Shown one piece after another: positions 1 through 9,742 of a stretch of 64,000 nt of DNA. Below the pieces are notes generated by a model. The model ran no database searches. It saw only the letters and a program-made list of their open reading frames with translations, and had not been told where the DNA came from. How positions within the stretch are numbered: position 1 is the first letter of the stretch; each line of letters begins with the position of its first letter. This DNA comes from an uncultured Clostridia bacterium (GTDB taxonomy: Bacteria > Bacillota > Clostridia > TANB77 > CAG-508), in NCBI GenBank assembly GCA_934153805.1, contig CAKPFO010000001.1, positions 1 to 64,000 on the forward strand, given 5' to 3'. The translations under genes were made by a program, and so were the position numbers.

Positions 1-73
1 GAATCGAACCGGCACGGTTTATTCAACCGCAGGATTTTAAGTCCTGTGCGTCTGCCAGTTCCGCCACATCTGC
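1..73 (-). tRNA. tRNA-Leu (TAA), 3' end cut off by the window edge
   Basis: Read on the minus strand, this begins with acceptor strand GCAGATG. It has an anticodon stem CAGGA/TCCTG around the loop CTTAAAA (anticodon TAA), a long variable arm typical of leucine tRNAs, and a T-loop GGTTCGATTC at positions 1-10. The 3' acceptor strand lies outside the window. Confidence 0.9.
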
Positions 74-258
74 ATTTTTACTGGCATTTGTCTTACGACA
101 AGTGTAATTATAATACTAACTATTAATATTTGTCAATACATATTTTAAAATTTTATTTAACTTTTTTAATTTTTTTATATTATGCAACCGAATTTTTTAA
201 AAAATCTGTAAATTTTTACCAAAAAATGTAGAAATTTATGTAAATTTGTGCTTTTCTA

Positions 259-287
259 TTGATTAATCTTAATTTTGCTGTTATAAT
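259..287 (+). promoter_or_regulatory. Sigma-A-type promoter of the GGDEF gene
   Basis: TTGATT at 259-264 and TATAAT at 282-287 are separated by 17 bp. Transcription would start near 294, which places the ATG at 322 inside the transcript. It also argues against a start at the TTG of the -35 box. Confidence 0.7.
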
Positions 288-321
288 TATTCAAAAAATA
301 TACGCTATAAAGGATAATATT

Positions 322-2082
322 ATGAAATTTTCTAAGGACGATTTATATAACGAATTATTAAATTACATATATGCACACAATTTTAAAGACCTTAAAGTGT
401 TTTCAAAGCAATACTTATACTCTATTGCTGTACCAGCATATCATAATAATGCTGAATTAGAACAATATTCTATTATTTCAATAGATTTTAATAATATGGC
501 AAAAATTAACGAAAAAGGTTTTAAAAAAGGTGACAAAATATTGCATGATTCTATAAAATTCATGCAATCTTCTATGCCGTCGAATAGTTCTTGTGTTCGT
601 ATTGGTGGAGATGAATTTTTCTTTATTCTTCCTAATACTACTAAAGAGAACGCTTTGCAATATGAGGAAAAACTTCATTTAGCTTTAGAGACTAATTCGA
701 GAAAGTTGAATGGCGCTACCGTCACATCTTATTGTGTCAATTCTAATGAAGCTAAGTCTTTATCTGATATGATTGAATTTGCTGATTCTGCTATTAATGT
801 TTTAAAGCAAAATGCTAAATCTACTAATTCAATTAATGATTGGGACATTCTTCAAGAAAAAATTAGAGAAAACTTTCAAACTTTCTTTAATAACTTGCGT
901 TTTCATAATTTTCCTATGAAGACTGAACATTTAAATAATATTTTAACCAAAGTAATAACATCATATACTCCTTCATATACTCCTTCTGTAAATGATACTC
1001 CAAGTGCTCAACCTTCTTCTTTTGCAGAGGAGACATATGACATGCATAGAATAAAGGATTTGAAAAAATTAAACTCTTTATTAGTTGCTCAAAGCAAAAC
1101 TCCGGCATCCCATAAACAAATAAGTATGATGGATACTAGCTTATATGTTAGCCTTTTGAACAATTTAGTTAGAGACCCTGTTACTATGCAATTTAACAAG
1201 AGTTACCTTATAAATCAATTATTAGAAGATCAACACAAGACATATAATGCTATGCGTATTTCTTCAACTTTTGTAAAAGCTTCTAATACAATTAATAGTA
1301 CTCATAGTTCTACTGATGTTCAAATTAGAAATTTAGGTGACCAAGTTTATTCTTATTTGAATAATAGATTTGGTTTAAATACAGATACTTTTTCTGAATT
1401 ACCTAACAACTATCTAATAGCTTTGGACGGTGGAGATATGCTTTTTCTTTTAGACCATAACACAAAAATTAATGGTACTGCAATTCAAGATATTAATAGC
1501 TTTTTTGATGAACAAGATATTACTCATTTTTCTCATTCTAACTTGTTAAAACTTGTTTCATCTAATAAATTTGAAAAAATAAATAAAAAAAATGTTGAAA
1601 ATGTTTTAAATAACCAATCTGAACTATGTAATAAGAATAAAATTCCCATTATAGAGAATTTACTAAATGATAATATTGTTACAGATTTATTGTCTGTAAC
1701 ATTAAGAGACACAACAGAATTTTATAATAAAGTTATTCCAAACAGTAATGACATAGCCTCTCAAACTCGATTCTTTAATCTAGTTTTGAAAACTATACTG
1801 GACTTGTATTCTTCATTAGATGTTCAACATGATAATATTCCTGACAAAAAGGTTCCTATTTTTAGAAAAATCCAAGACAAATTGTCTTCTATGTTTAATT
1901 CTAAAAATAAAGAAACACTTGCTTTGCCAGAACCTACTATCGTTACTAATACTAGCATAAATTCTCATCAAGATTTTGTTAAAACTGTTCCAAAAGCTAA
2001 TATTGACCATAAAAAGGCCAATGCTATAGTTAATATAAATGATATAAAAAATACAGTTAAGAATATAGAAGAAGAAAAATAA
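322..2082 (+). CDS. Tandem GGDEF-domain protein (probable diguanylate cyclase)
   Basis: The protein has 586 residues from the ATG, which follows AAAGGA with 8-bp spacing. The first GGDEF domain (about residues 48-165) has the usual DFNN...KINEKGFKKGD metal and substrate region and an intact GGDEF signature at 95-99. It could therefore make cyclic di-GMP. A second GGDEF-like domain starts near residue 284 (RDPVTMQFNKSYL) and carries only GGDM at 370-373, so it is probably inactive or regulatory. No membrane segment or recognisable sensor domain is visible. The C-terminal 150 residues are Ser/Asn/Lys-rich and unassigned. The gene is monocistronic and faces away from its neighbours. Activity of domain 1 is inferred from the motif only. 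Confidence 0.8.
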   Translation: MKFSKDDLYNELLNYIYAHNFKDLKVFSKQYLYSIAVPAYHNNAELEQYSIISIDFNNMAKINEKGFKKGDKILHDSIKFMQSSMPSNSSCVRIGGDEFFFILPNTTKENALQYEEKLHLALETNSRKLNGATVTSYCVNSNEAKSLSDMIEFADSAINVLKQNAKSTNSINDWDILQEKIRENFQTFFNNLRFHNFPMKTEHLNNILTKVITSYTPSYTPSVNDTPSAQPSSFAEETYDMHRIKDLKKLNSLLVAQSKTPASHKQISMMDTSLYVSLLNNLVRDPVTMQFNKSYLINQLLEDQHKTYNAMRISSTFVKASNTINSTHSSTDVQIRNLGDQVYSYLNNRFGLNTDTFSELPNNYLIALDGGDMLFLLDHNTKINGTAIQDINSFFDEQDITHFSHSNLLKLVSSNKFEKINKKNVENVLNNQSELCNKNKIPIIENLLNDNIVTDLLSVTLRDTTEFYNKVIPNSNDIASQTRFFNLVLKTILDLYSSLDVQHDNIPDKKVPIFRKIQDKLSSMFNSKNKETLALPEPTIVTNTSINSHQDFVKTVPKANIDHKKANAIVNINDIKNTVKNIEEEK

Positions 2083-2090
2083 TTTATTGT

Positions 2091-2477
2091 TTAGTCTTCT
2101 TCTATATTTATGTTATAAACTCTTTCATAATCTTTTGTGTCTGTATATGCTTTATATACTTCTGATTTATTTTTCTTTAAAAAATTTATGATTGTATATA
2201 CATCTATCCATATTTGATTTACTCCTTCTTTTTGTGATTCGTCAAAAATAAGTTGCATTCCAAAATGTAAGTGTGGAATATTTATATTGTTAACATTTTC
2301 TTTTGCGCTATATCCTGTCATTCCTAAATAACCTATCACATCTCCAGCTTTTACAATTTTCCCTTCCTTTATATCTTTTGCGTATGGATGGTCTTTTCTT
2401 AGATGAGCATAGTAATAATATCTTTTTTTGTCAAAACTTCTTATCCCAACTCTCCATCCTCCATATTGATTCCATCC
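2091..2477 (-). pseudogene. M23 peptidase, C-terminal fragment (out of frame)
   Basis: This frame continues the upstream M23 peptidase after a one-base shift. It reads GWNQYGGWRVGIRSFDKKRY, then HLRKDHP, GKIVKAGDVIGYLG and the HLHFG zinc/catalytic motif of LytM-type (M23) endopeptidases. It has no start of its own. The two halves join cleanly if one base near 2478 is removed. Confidence 0.75.
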
Positions 2478-3132
2478 GGCACGCTTCTACTATTCCACTT
2501 TCTACTGCTATTATTGGTGTTCCTATAGCCCCCATTAGGTCATTACCTAAGTGTACTCTTTTGTATCCATATGACCTACTATTTCCAAAATCATCATAAT
2601 GACTAAATCCATAATTTTTTGCTATTGGTAAAAATGCTTTTATTCCATACTTTTTTTCAAAATTTTTTGTTCCATCTGCTGCTTTTGTTTCTATTTCATA
2701 TTCTCCTATAAATTCTTCTAATATTGCACTATATGCCTCAAAATAGTATGAATATAATTTCATTTCTTTTGTTATTTCTTCCATTATTTCACCGTTTTGC
2801 AGTCTATTTACAACTTTATCTAAGTCTTCTTGTTTAAATGATTTAAAATTTCCTCCATATTTTGATGCTAAATATGATAATAATTCTATCCAATTTAATT
2901 TTACTGCACCTTCTGTATTATGAGACTTTATATCTAGTTTTGATGTTTTCTCCATTACGTCCAAAGTAACAGTATAGTCCACCCATTTTATGTACTTTTT
3001 TTCTTTTTGTTTTTCATCTTCTTGTGCTCCTACAATAAATGGCCTTGCTATTGCAATTCCAACTGTTATTAGTATAATTAATATCATTATTTCTATATGT
3101 ATCTTTCTTATTTTTATGGATTTAATTATCAC
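2431..3132 (-). pseudogene. M23 (LytM-like) peptidase, N-terminal part, frameshifted
   Basis: A membrane-anchored M23 endopeptidase that would cut peptidoglycan cross-links. There is one N-terminal transmembrane segment (IEIMILIILITVGIAIA), a long linker, then the first half of the M23 fold with HLGNDL (HxGxD zinc ligands) and GTPIIAVESGIVEA. Reading breaks around 2478, where an extra C on the minus strand precedes GGA, and the frame then stops at 2431. The rest of the domain, including HLHFG, is intact in the next frame. The GTG at 3132 is preferred because GAGGTG lies 6 bp upstream. It could be a real pseudogene or a sequence error. Confidence 0.75.
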
Positions 3133-3185
3133 TGTTTCCACCTCATTTTATATCTATGCTAATTTTTTTAACATAGACTATAAAT

Positions 3186-3223
3186 ATGCAAAAGAAAAAG
3201 GTAAGAATTTTCATCTTACCTTT
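3186..3223 (-). terminator. Terminator of the HU gene
   Basis: Stem AAAGGTAAGA/TCTTACCTTT with a 7-base loop, followed on the minus strand by TTCTTTTGC, just downstream of the HU stop. Confidence 0.7.
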
Positions 3224-3258
3224 AAATATGAATTCATATGTTTTATATAAATTTCAAA

Positions 3259-3537
3259 TTATTTTTTGTTTACTAAATCTTTTAAAGCTTTTCCTGCTTT
3301 GAATACTGGAGCTTTAGAAGCTGGTATTTTAATTTCTTCTTTAGTTTGTGGGTTTCTTCCTTTTCTAGCTGCTCTTTTTCTTACTTCGAAAGAACCAAAT
3401 CCAACTAGTTGAACTTTGTCTCCTTTTACTAAAGTTTCTGTAACAGTCTCAACGAATGCGTTTAAAGCTGCTTCTGCATCTTTTTTTGTTGCTCCTGTTT
3501 TAGCTGCGATAGCTGCGATTAATTCAGATTTGTTCAT
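3259..3537 (-). CDS. hup: DNA-binding protein HU
   Basis: A 92-residue histone-like protein that bends and compacts chromosomal DNA as a dimer. The start [11 protein letters not shown], the central [14 protein letters not shown] and the beta-arm [16 protein letters not shown] are diagnostic for HU of Firmicutes, and the length is normal. AGGAGGTAAAG lies just before the ATG. It is a single-gene unit with its own promoter (3576-3603) and terminator, and its codon use is more biased than its neighbours, as expected for an abundant protein. Confidence 0.97.
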   Translation of the reverse strand: MNKSELIAAIAAKTGATKKDAEAALNAFVETVTETLVKGDKVQLVGFGSFEVRKRAARKGRNPQTKEEIKIPASKAPVFKAGKALKDLVNKK

Positions 3538-3575
3538 TTAACTTTACCTCCTATAAGATTTCGTATGTAGATTTT

Positions 3576-3603
3576 ATTATCTACTACTAACATTATTCGT
3601 CAA
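3576..3603 (-). promoter_or_regulatory. Promoter of the HU gene
   Basis: On the minus strand, TTGACG (3598-3603) and GATAAT (3576-3581) are separated by 16 bp, about 40 bp before the start codon. The further upstream stretch to 3784 is AT-rich and shows nothing else. Confidence 0.55.
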
Positions 3604-3784
3604 TGTTTTCTAAAATCCTTCTTTTTTTGTTATTTTTTCTTTGAAACCTTTATGGCTCTAAGTTTTCATTTTTTATAATTCTTTAAAAGCTTTATTTTAC
3701 TGGCTTTTCGGCTTTTGAATTTTTACATTTTTTGTTTATTGGCTTACATTTTATACTATTTTTTTAAACTTGTATAAAATACGC

Positions 3785-5419
3785 TTAATATATTCTAATT
3801 TTTTCTAGTATATTGATTATTTTATTTCCATATGGCACCATTAAAAGTTCTTCTTTTGTAAATATTTTTAGAACAACAATTGTTAGCATGTATATAATAA
3901 TTGCTATTATAATTGATATTATTGTAGCCATTTTTCCTTCATTTATACCTATAAGTAATAAATATACACTATATGAACATATTGACATTATTATTGTTGC
4001 TAAAATTGGTTTTACTATAAATTTAGAAAATGTTAAATCTAATTTCATATTTTTTCTTAGTGCATAGTAGCATATAAAAAAGGCAATTGCGTGACATACT
4101 GCTGTTGCAAAGGCTGCTCCTGCTGCTCCTATCTGTGGTATAGAAACTAAAATTAAGTTTAATATAAATTTAACTGCCACTCCTATTGATAGTGCTATTG
4201 CTGGTAAGAATATTTTTCCTAGTCCTTGTAGTGCTCCATTTACTGTTTGCCCTAGTACTGTAAATATAATTGATAATGCACTTACTTGAAATATTAATGT
4301 TCCTTCACTCGCATTTGGAAATAGTAGTTGTAAAATTGGCTCTGCAAATATCATCATTCCTACCATACATGGCATACCTATTAACATTGTTACTAATAAA
4401 GAAAATGATACTCTTTTATTGGCTGTTTTTTCATCTCCTCTTGCCATGGAAGCTGAAATTGCTGGCACTAGTGCTGTTGCAAATGCTATATTAAATGATA
4501 ACGGCAAAGCTACTAATGTATCTACTTTTCCACTTAAAATTCCATACTGTTTTAAAGCCTCTGTTTCTGTTAAAAAGGTCTGTAATCCTCTTTTTACGGT
4601 CATAGAATCTACATTTCTATTTATAGATGTAAGTATAGAACTTAATGACATTGGAATTGATACTTTAAGTATATTTCTTACAGTTCCAATTATACTTTTA
4701 GTTGGAAAAGCTCTTGATTCTACTATCTCTCTTGCTAAATCTTTTCTTCTAATTCTATAATACATATATAGATACATAAAGCTTCCTATAGTTGCAAGAG
4801 TAGTAGCTAAGTTTGCTCCTGCTGCCATTAGCTTAGTATTTATCCCAGAGCATATAGCTACAATCTCTACTACTAGAATTGTAAGTACTGTTTTAAATAA
4901 TTGTTCTAATGTCTGTGAATTCGCTGTTGCTTTCATATCTTCTCTTCCATTAAAATATCCCCTAAATACACTTATAACCGCCACAAAAAATATTGCTGGT
5001 GATAACGCCACTAACGTAAGTTCTGCATCAGGAATGGAAAGCCATACATCTGCTATATATCTTGCTCCTAAAAATAATATTAAAGTTCCTATAAATCCTA
5101 TAACTGAAAATGTCGCAAAAGAAATTTTAAATATTCTATGAGCCCCTTTATAGTCTCCTCTTGCCATATTTTCTGATACTAGCTTTGCTACTGCATTTGG
5201 CACTCCTGTAGACGAAATAGTTAATAGCAGTGCATATATTGAAAATCCAGCACTATAAATTGCATTTCCTTCGTCACCAAATCCCGGTCTATTTGTAAGA
5301 TACCATTTATAAATTAACCCCAAAAATTTTATTACAACTTGTGCAACCATAAGGGCTATTACGCCTTTCATAAAACCTTTTTGTTTTTCCTTTTTCTCTT
5401 TAATTCTTATCTTTATCAT
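3785..5419 (-). CDS. SpoVB/MurJ-like polysaccharide flippase (MOP superfamily)
   Basis: A 544-residue integral membrane protein with about 14 hydrophobic segments. It has the N-terminal signature of the SpoVB group (ALMVAQVVIKFLGLIYKWYL, GNAIYSAGFSIYALLLTISS, GVPNAVAKLVSE). The family moves lipid-linked oligosaccharides or lipid II across the membrane. In Bacillus, SpoVB acts in spore cortex synthesis, while paralogues serve vegetative wall synthesis. The start is supported by GAGGAGAG 4-5 bp before the ATG. It stands alone between HU and a divergent ATPase gene, so context does not tell which role it has. Confidence 0.85.
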   Translation of the reverse strand: MIKIRIKEKKEKQKGFMKGVIALMVAQVVIKFLGLIYKWYLTNRPGFGDEGNAIYSAGFSIYALLLTISSTGVPNAVAKLVSENMARGDYKGAHRIFKISFATFSVIGFIGTLILFLGARYIADVWLSIPDAELTLVALSPAIFFVAVISVFRGYFNGREDMKATANSQTLEQLFKTVLTILVVEIVAICSGINTKLMAAGANLATTLATIGSFMYLYMYYRIRRKDLAREIVESRAFPTKSIIGTVRNILKVSIPMSLSSILTSINRNVDSMTVKRGLQTFLTETEALKQYGILSGKVDTLVALPLSFNIAFATALVPAISASMARGDEKTANKRVSFSLLVTMLIGMPCMVGMMIFAEPILQLLFPNASEGTLIFQVSALSIIFTVLGQTVNGALQGLGKIFLPAIALSIGVAVKFILNLILVSIPQIGAAGAAFATAVCHAIAFFICYYALRKNMKLDLTFSKFIVKPILATIIMSICSYSVYLLLIGINEGKMATIISIIIAIIIYMLTIVVLKIFTKEELLMVPYGNKIINILEKIRIY

Positions 5420-5524
5420 ATTACTCTCCTCAAGAAATATATTCTTAATATAATCTTATTCATACACCTATATAAAAAATGTATCGTTTAACTAACTATT
5501 TTTCTACAAATTTATGCAAAAACC

Positions 5525-5553
5525 TTGATTTTTTGCCTATTTTATAGGATAAT
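5525..5553 (+). promoter_or_regulatory. Promoter of the VirD4-like ATPase gene
   Basis: TTGATT (5525-5530), 17 bp, GATAAT (5548-5553). The expected transcription start near 5560 leaves a leader of about 30 bases. Confidence 0.6.
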
Positions 5554-5592
5554 ATAGGTGAATATTTTTTAATTTTGAAAGTGGTGAAATTT

Positions 5593-7923
5593 TTGAAACT
5601 TATAGATAAATTTTTGAAATTTTTAAAAACTGATAGAAATACATTTTTTACATATATATTAACTCTTTTTTCTATTTACTTTTTTGTAGATAGACTTGTA
5701 GAATTAGTGCTTTTAATTCTTAATGGGGTTTGTATTGATTACTGGGGACCTTTCATGTATACGTTTGCATTAGCATGCCCTATATTTGCATTTCTATTTT
5801 CAGGAAGTTCTAAATTTGCAAAGTCAAATAAAGCTAAAGAGACATTATTTCATTTGTATGTAACATGCTTATATGTAATAAGTATTTCCATGGTAGCACA
5901 ATGGTTAAATATGTTTTTCTGGATGAAAATTGTTTCATTACCTGGTTATCCAGTTTTAGCATTAGAATTTCCAGAATTATTTAGACCAGCGCTATCATCT
6001 CTTGCAGTTTACTTACCTCTTACTACTGCACCTATGCTATTTAAATTCCTATACATGGGTGTTAATGATACTAAAATGTGGCAAGAGTCAATTTGGGATT
6101 ATGGTGGAATTAAATTAGCTAAGAAAAATACTGAAGGAACAGGCGCATATGCTTGTGAGATGTATGTTTGTATGGATAAAGAAGCTGGTAGAAGATGTGT
6201 AATTCCTGAAGGCAGTAGATTTAATCAATTTTTAGTTGTTGGACCTTCTGGCTCTGGTAAAACCTCTCTAGTTTTTGAACCTTGTATTGCTAGAGATTTT
6301 GAAAAAAAATATTTCTTTACACAAACTGCTAAAGAAATGGGGATAACTGCTTTAAGAACTGGAATTGCAACATTAAATCATCCATATTCTAATGATTATT
6401 TAAATGAACACTTTACTTTAAACATGTTAACTCCTGTTCAAGGTAAACAAGGTTTATACGACACTTACATGAGAAAAATGATTCTTGGAAAATCTGGCGA
6501 TACTTATATTTATAGAAATTTAGGCTTAACCTCTATTTCTCCAGATTACGAATCTATTGGACATATGATATCAGTTGCTGAGAACTATAATATCCCTTAC
6601 AATATTATAGATCCTAATAACGAAAACTCTATAGGATTAAATCCTTTTGTATATGAGAGTCCTTTAAAAGCTGCTAGTGTATTTACTCAAGTACTAAAAG
6701 CTGCTTACCAAGGTACTGTAGAAAATGTAGATAAAGCAAGTATAGAAAACTTTGCAGTTCAAGCTATCGAAAATGTATGTATATTATTAAAAACAACTTA
6801 TCCTATAGTATATAAAGACAAAGATTATCTGCCTACACTTGAAGATATGATTAAAATATTTAACAATTTTGATTTAGTAGAAAATTTATGCAATACTTTA
6901 GAATCTGTTCCAGAGGTTGCTGAACAATATAGCAATCAATTAGCTTACTTTAAAAAGAATTTCTTTAAAAACTCTCCTGGAAGAGAAAATACAGAGAAAG
7001 TTGTTTTATATGCTTCTTCTGTTTTTGAAAAATTAATAAGAAATGCTGGACTTAAAAAGATTATTTGTAATCGTCATAATAATATAAACTATGATAAAGT
7101 TTTATCAGATGGTGAAGTTACATTTGTTTGTACAAGAAGAGGAGATTTAGGACCTTCTGTACATAAATCATTTGGTATATTCTTTATGATATTAATGCAA
7201 AATGCAGTGCTTACTAGACCGGGAAATGAGTCAAATAGAGTACCTCATTTCTTATATATAGATGAATTTCCAGAATTCATCTCAAAAGTTACAGAGCCTA
7301 TATTTACTTTATATAGAAAATATAGAGTAGGAACAACAATATCTACTCAAACACTTGCACAATTAGGTGCTGTTAGTGAAAAATACAAACAAACAATTAC
7401 TTCAAATTGTATGAATAAAATTGTATTTGGTGGTGGAGATATTTCTGAGAACGAATGGTGGACTAAAGAATTTGGTAACGTTAGATACTGGAAATTTGGA
7501 AATAGCTATGATACTGACAAAGGTAAATACGATTCAAAATATACAGGTATAGAATGGGCTTGGAAGTCTAAATTTGCTCCAGATAAAGTTAGATCTTTAC
7601 CATTTAAAGCTTGCTTATTTAAGTGGAGAGGTATTAATGGAGCTATGGACCTTTGTGATGGTAAGATTGATTTTATGGAAGCAAAACACAAAGAAAAACA
7701 TGCTAACAAAATATATGATTTTGAAAAATACACAAACGGTATTGTAGAAGATCCAGAACCAAAAAAGAAAAAATCAAAGAGTTGGAAAACAGAAACAACA
7801 TTTGACCAAGATACTAATGGAGATGTAGATCCAATCAAGTTAAATGATTCTGATTCTAAGTTTTTATATGATAACGAAGATGCAATAATATTTGATTTAA
7901 AAAAAGGAAATCCTAACGGATAA
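5593..7923 (+). CDS. VirD4/TraG-like coupling ATPase (orphan)
   Basis: A membrane-bound P-loop ATPase of about 776 residues. Four hydrophobic segments occupy the first ~160 residues. Walker A is GPSGSGKTS from residue 217, and Walker B is YIDEFPEF with Asp557/Glu558. This order (N-terminal membrane anchor, then a large ATPase with IDEF) matches type IV coupling proteins of the VirD4/TraG/TrsK class, which pass DNA or protein substrates to a secretion channel. The C-terminal tail is charged (EPKKKKSKSWK). The start is uncertain: TTG at 5593 has AGTGGTGA close upstream, and TTG at 5575 is possible. No relaxase, VirB4 or VirB6 gene is visible nearby. The convergent neighbour resembles a replication-relaxation protein, so a conjugative origin is inferred. 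Confidence 0.7.
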   Translation: MKLIDKFLKFLKTDRNTFFTYILTLFSIYFFVDRLVELVLLILNGVCIDYWGPFMYTFALACPIFAFLFSGSSKFAKSNKAKETLFHLYVTCLYVISISMVAQWLNMFFWMKIVSLPGYPVLALEFPELFRPALSSLAVYLPLTTAPMLFKFLYMGVNDTKMWQESIWDYGGIKLAKKNTEGTGAYACEMYVCMDKEAGRRCVIPEGSRFNQFLVVGPSGSGKTSLVFEPCIARDFEKKYFFTQTAKEMGITALRTGIATLNHPYSNDYLNEHFTLNMLTPVQGKQGLYDTYMRKMILGKSGDTYIYRNLGLTSISPDYESIGHMISVAENYNIPYNIIDPNNENSIGLNPFVYESPLKAASVFTQVLKAAYQGTVENVDKASIENFAVQAIENVCILLKTTYPIVYKDKDYLPTLEDMIKIFNNFDLVENLCNTLESVPEVAEQYSNQLAYFKKNFFKNSPGRENTEKVVLYASSVFEKLIRNAGLKKIICNRHNNINYDKVLSDGEVTFVCTRRGDLGPSVHKSFGIFFMILMQNAVLTRPGNESNRVPHFLYIDEFPEFISKVTEPIFTLYRKYRVGTTISTQTLAQLGAVSEKYKQTITSNCMNKIVFGGGDISENEWWTKEFGNVRYWKFGNSYDTDKGKYDSKYTGIEWAWKSKFAPDKVRSLPFKACLFKWRGINGAMDLCDGKIDFMEAKHKEKHANKIYDFEKYTNGIVEDPEPKKKKSKSWKTETTFDQDTNGDVDPIKLNDSDSKFLYDNEDAIIFDLKKGNPNG

Positions 7924-7928
7924 GAAAT

Positions 7929-8042
7929 AAGAGGAAGTGTATATATGCTTCCTCTTATCTTTTATAAATTGAGTTCTACTCTATTTTATTTAAAGCTTAA
8001 AATCTTTTAAAATATATAAATTAGATTTTAAGCTTTCTTTTT
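7929..8042 (+). terminator. Two hairpins between convergent genes
   Basis: Hairpin 1 is AAGAGGAAG/CTTCCTCTT (7929-7956) followed by ATCTTTT. Hairpin 2 is AAAGCTTAAAATC/GATTTTAAGCTTT (7992-8036) followed by CTTTTTT. They lie between the ATPase gene and the convergent minus-strand gene. Confidence 0.65.
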
Positions 8043-8983
8043 TATAATCCTAATAATTTAACTTCAACATTTACAAGTTTATATTTATTTGTTTCTTCAT
8101 CTTTTTTAAATTCTACTAAAGTTTTATCTAATGTTTCCTCATTTTGTCTTAAGTCTGTTGAAAAGTATAATTTTAATTGTGGTATTTCTACTTTATTTAC
8201 AACTATTGTTTTAAAAGTTTCTGCCATATGTTTTTCATCTTCGCAAATAATTATTAATTGAGGCATTGAGCTAAATCCTGAATCTCCTTGGACAAAATTT
8301 TCATAAAAATCTTGATATAACTTCATTTTGTCTACTAATTTCTTTTCCCAGTCTTCTTCTCTTCTTACTACTTCAAATAAAAATTGAATTGCTTTACCAT
8401 TTTTAGTTAATTTTACACTTCCACCTGTTGCTTTAAAAATCTTTCCTGCCATTTTGGCATTTATTGATGGCTTTGGAACATATGAATCAAATGCTTTTAC
8501 CTTTCTTAGGTATGCAATTATTGTTTGATTTCCAGCTAGTCTTTTCTTTATCATTGGAACTGGTTTTGTATTATCTGTTGGTTGCCATTTACAGTCTACA
8601 CCTCTAGAATTTAATAGATATTTTCCCATTTTTTCTAGGCAGTATATTCTATATATTCCTTTTCCTTCTTCTGAACTAAAGTAGTATCTTGTAAGAATTT
8701 TAGATTTTACTAATTGTTCTAGTTTGTTATTTAGTTTATCTTGTGAACCAACATCTATTCCCTTCCACTCTAATAATTGCATAATTTGTCTTGATGTAAT
8801 AAACTCAAATTCATTTACTATCTCTAGTATTTTAAAATGTATATCGTTTATATGACCTATATTTATTTTGTGTATAATTTGGTTCATAGAAACATATCCA
8901 TCTTTTCCATCAAAAGTTTTTATTTCTCCTTCTCTTATTGCAAATGGAGATATAGTTGCTTTAATTTCATTATCTTTTACCAT
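8042..8983 (-). CDS. Replication-relaxation-like winged-helix protein
   Basis: A 313-residue soluble protein. Residues about 45-135 look like a winged helix (ILEIVNEFEFITSRQIMQLL, KLEQLVKSKILTRYY). The C-terminal half has the pattern LFEVVRREEDWEKKL...MKLYQDFYENF, similar to the nuclease-like half of the replication-relaxation family found on integrative conjugative elements. AGGAGGAAG lies 6 bp before the ATG. It sits 26 bp downstream of the S1-domain gene, probably as one operon. Family assignment is by pattern only; a plain transcription regulator remains possible. Confidence 0.5.
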   Translation of the reverse strand: MVKDNEIKATISPFAIREGEIKTFDGKDGYVSMNQIIHKINIGHINDIHFKILEIVNEFEFITSRQIMQLLEWKGIDVGSQDKLNNKLEQLVKSKILTRYYFSSEEGKGIYRIYCLEKMGKYLLNSRGVDCKWQPTDNTKPVPMIKKRLAGNQTIIAYLRKVKAFDSYVPKPSINAKMAGKIFKATGGSVKLTKNGKAIQFLFEVVRREEDWEKKLVDKMKLYQDFYENFVQGDSGFSSMPQLIIICEDEKHMAETFKTIVVNKVEIPQLKLYFSTDLRQNEETLDKTLVEFKKDEETNKYKLVNVEVKLLGL

Positions 8984-9009
8984 TATTCTTCCTCCTTAAG
9001 ATAATTATC

Positions 9010-9522
9010 TTATATAATTATTAATTTTACTTTGTGCTTTTCTGGTATAATTTTCTTTATATAGACATCTACATTTTGTCCATATTCTATACCTTCTTTA
9101 TATTCTGCAAGACCTACCAAATTTGGAGTTAATTCTATAAAAATTCCGTTATTGTTTTTTTCCGTTTCTCTTGCTATTCCCGAAACTTTAACTCCTTCTT
9201 CAAATTTTTTAGCATTTTCCTCCCATGTACCAAGTAGCTCCTTATACGAAAATGTTACTCTCTTGCTCTCCCTATCTATAGATTTTACCACAACTTTTAC
9301 ATTTTGTCCAATTTCTACTCTTTCATAAGGTGTTTTTATTCTTGCTACAGATAAATCCTCTATATGAATTAACCCTGTAATTCCATCTTTTAATCTAACA
9401 AATACCCCATAATTTTTTATGTTAGTAACTACACCTTCTACTATTTTTCCTTCATACAAATTATTGTCTAGCATTTTTTCATCACTAGGGCTTATATTAT
9501 TTACTTTTATTTTATATTCCAA
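9010..9522 (-). CDS. S1 RNA-binding domain protein (two S1-like folds)
   Basis: A 170-residue protein. A clear S1 domain covers residues about 25-95 (GKIVEGVVTNIKNYGVFVRL, GLIHIEDLS, GQNVKVVVKSID, RVTFSYKE). A weaker second OB-type fold follows (VKVSGIARE, NGIFIEL, VGLAEYKEG, GQNVDVYIKKI). Such small S1 proteins bind RNA or the ribosome. A TTG start is used, preceded by AAGGGGAATAC. It is the first gene of a two-gene unit with the relaxation-like gene. The specific role is unknown. Confidence 0.75.
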   Translation of the reverse strand: MEYKIKVNNISPSDEKMLDNNLYEGKIVEGVVTNIKNYGVFVRLKDGITGLIHIEDLSVARIKTPYERVEIGQNVKVVVKSIDRESKRVTFSYKELLGTWEENAKKFEEGVKVSGIARETEKNNNGIFIELTPNLVGLAEYKEGIEYGQNVDVYIKKIIPEKHKVKLIII

Positions 9523-9675
9523 TTTAGTATTCCCCTTCTTCTTTTGTTTTCTTCATTATATAGATTTTTCTCTTCAATGTAAATAGTTTTGCATAATTTT
9601 TTATTACTTATAATTGATGGTTTATAAAGTGATTTGTTTAAAAGTTACACAGCTATCAATTATAGCAATTTTTAT

Positions 9676-9704
9676 TTGACAAAATTAGACCTTTATAGTA
9701 ATAT
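9676..9704 (+). promoter_or_regulatory. Promoter of mscL
   Basis: TTGACA (9676-9681), 17 bp, TAATAT (9699-9704). Just upstream, TATAATTGAT (9610-9619) and ATCAATTATA (9654-9663) form an inverted repeat in the divergent intergenic region. Confidence 0.7.
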
Positions 9705-9742
9705 ATATTATGTAATTTAATTTTGTAAAGGAGATTATATAT

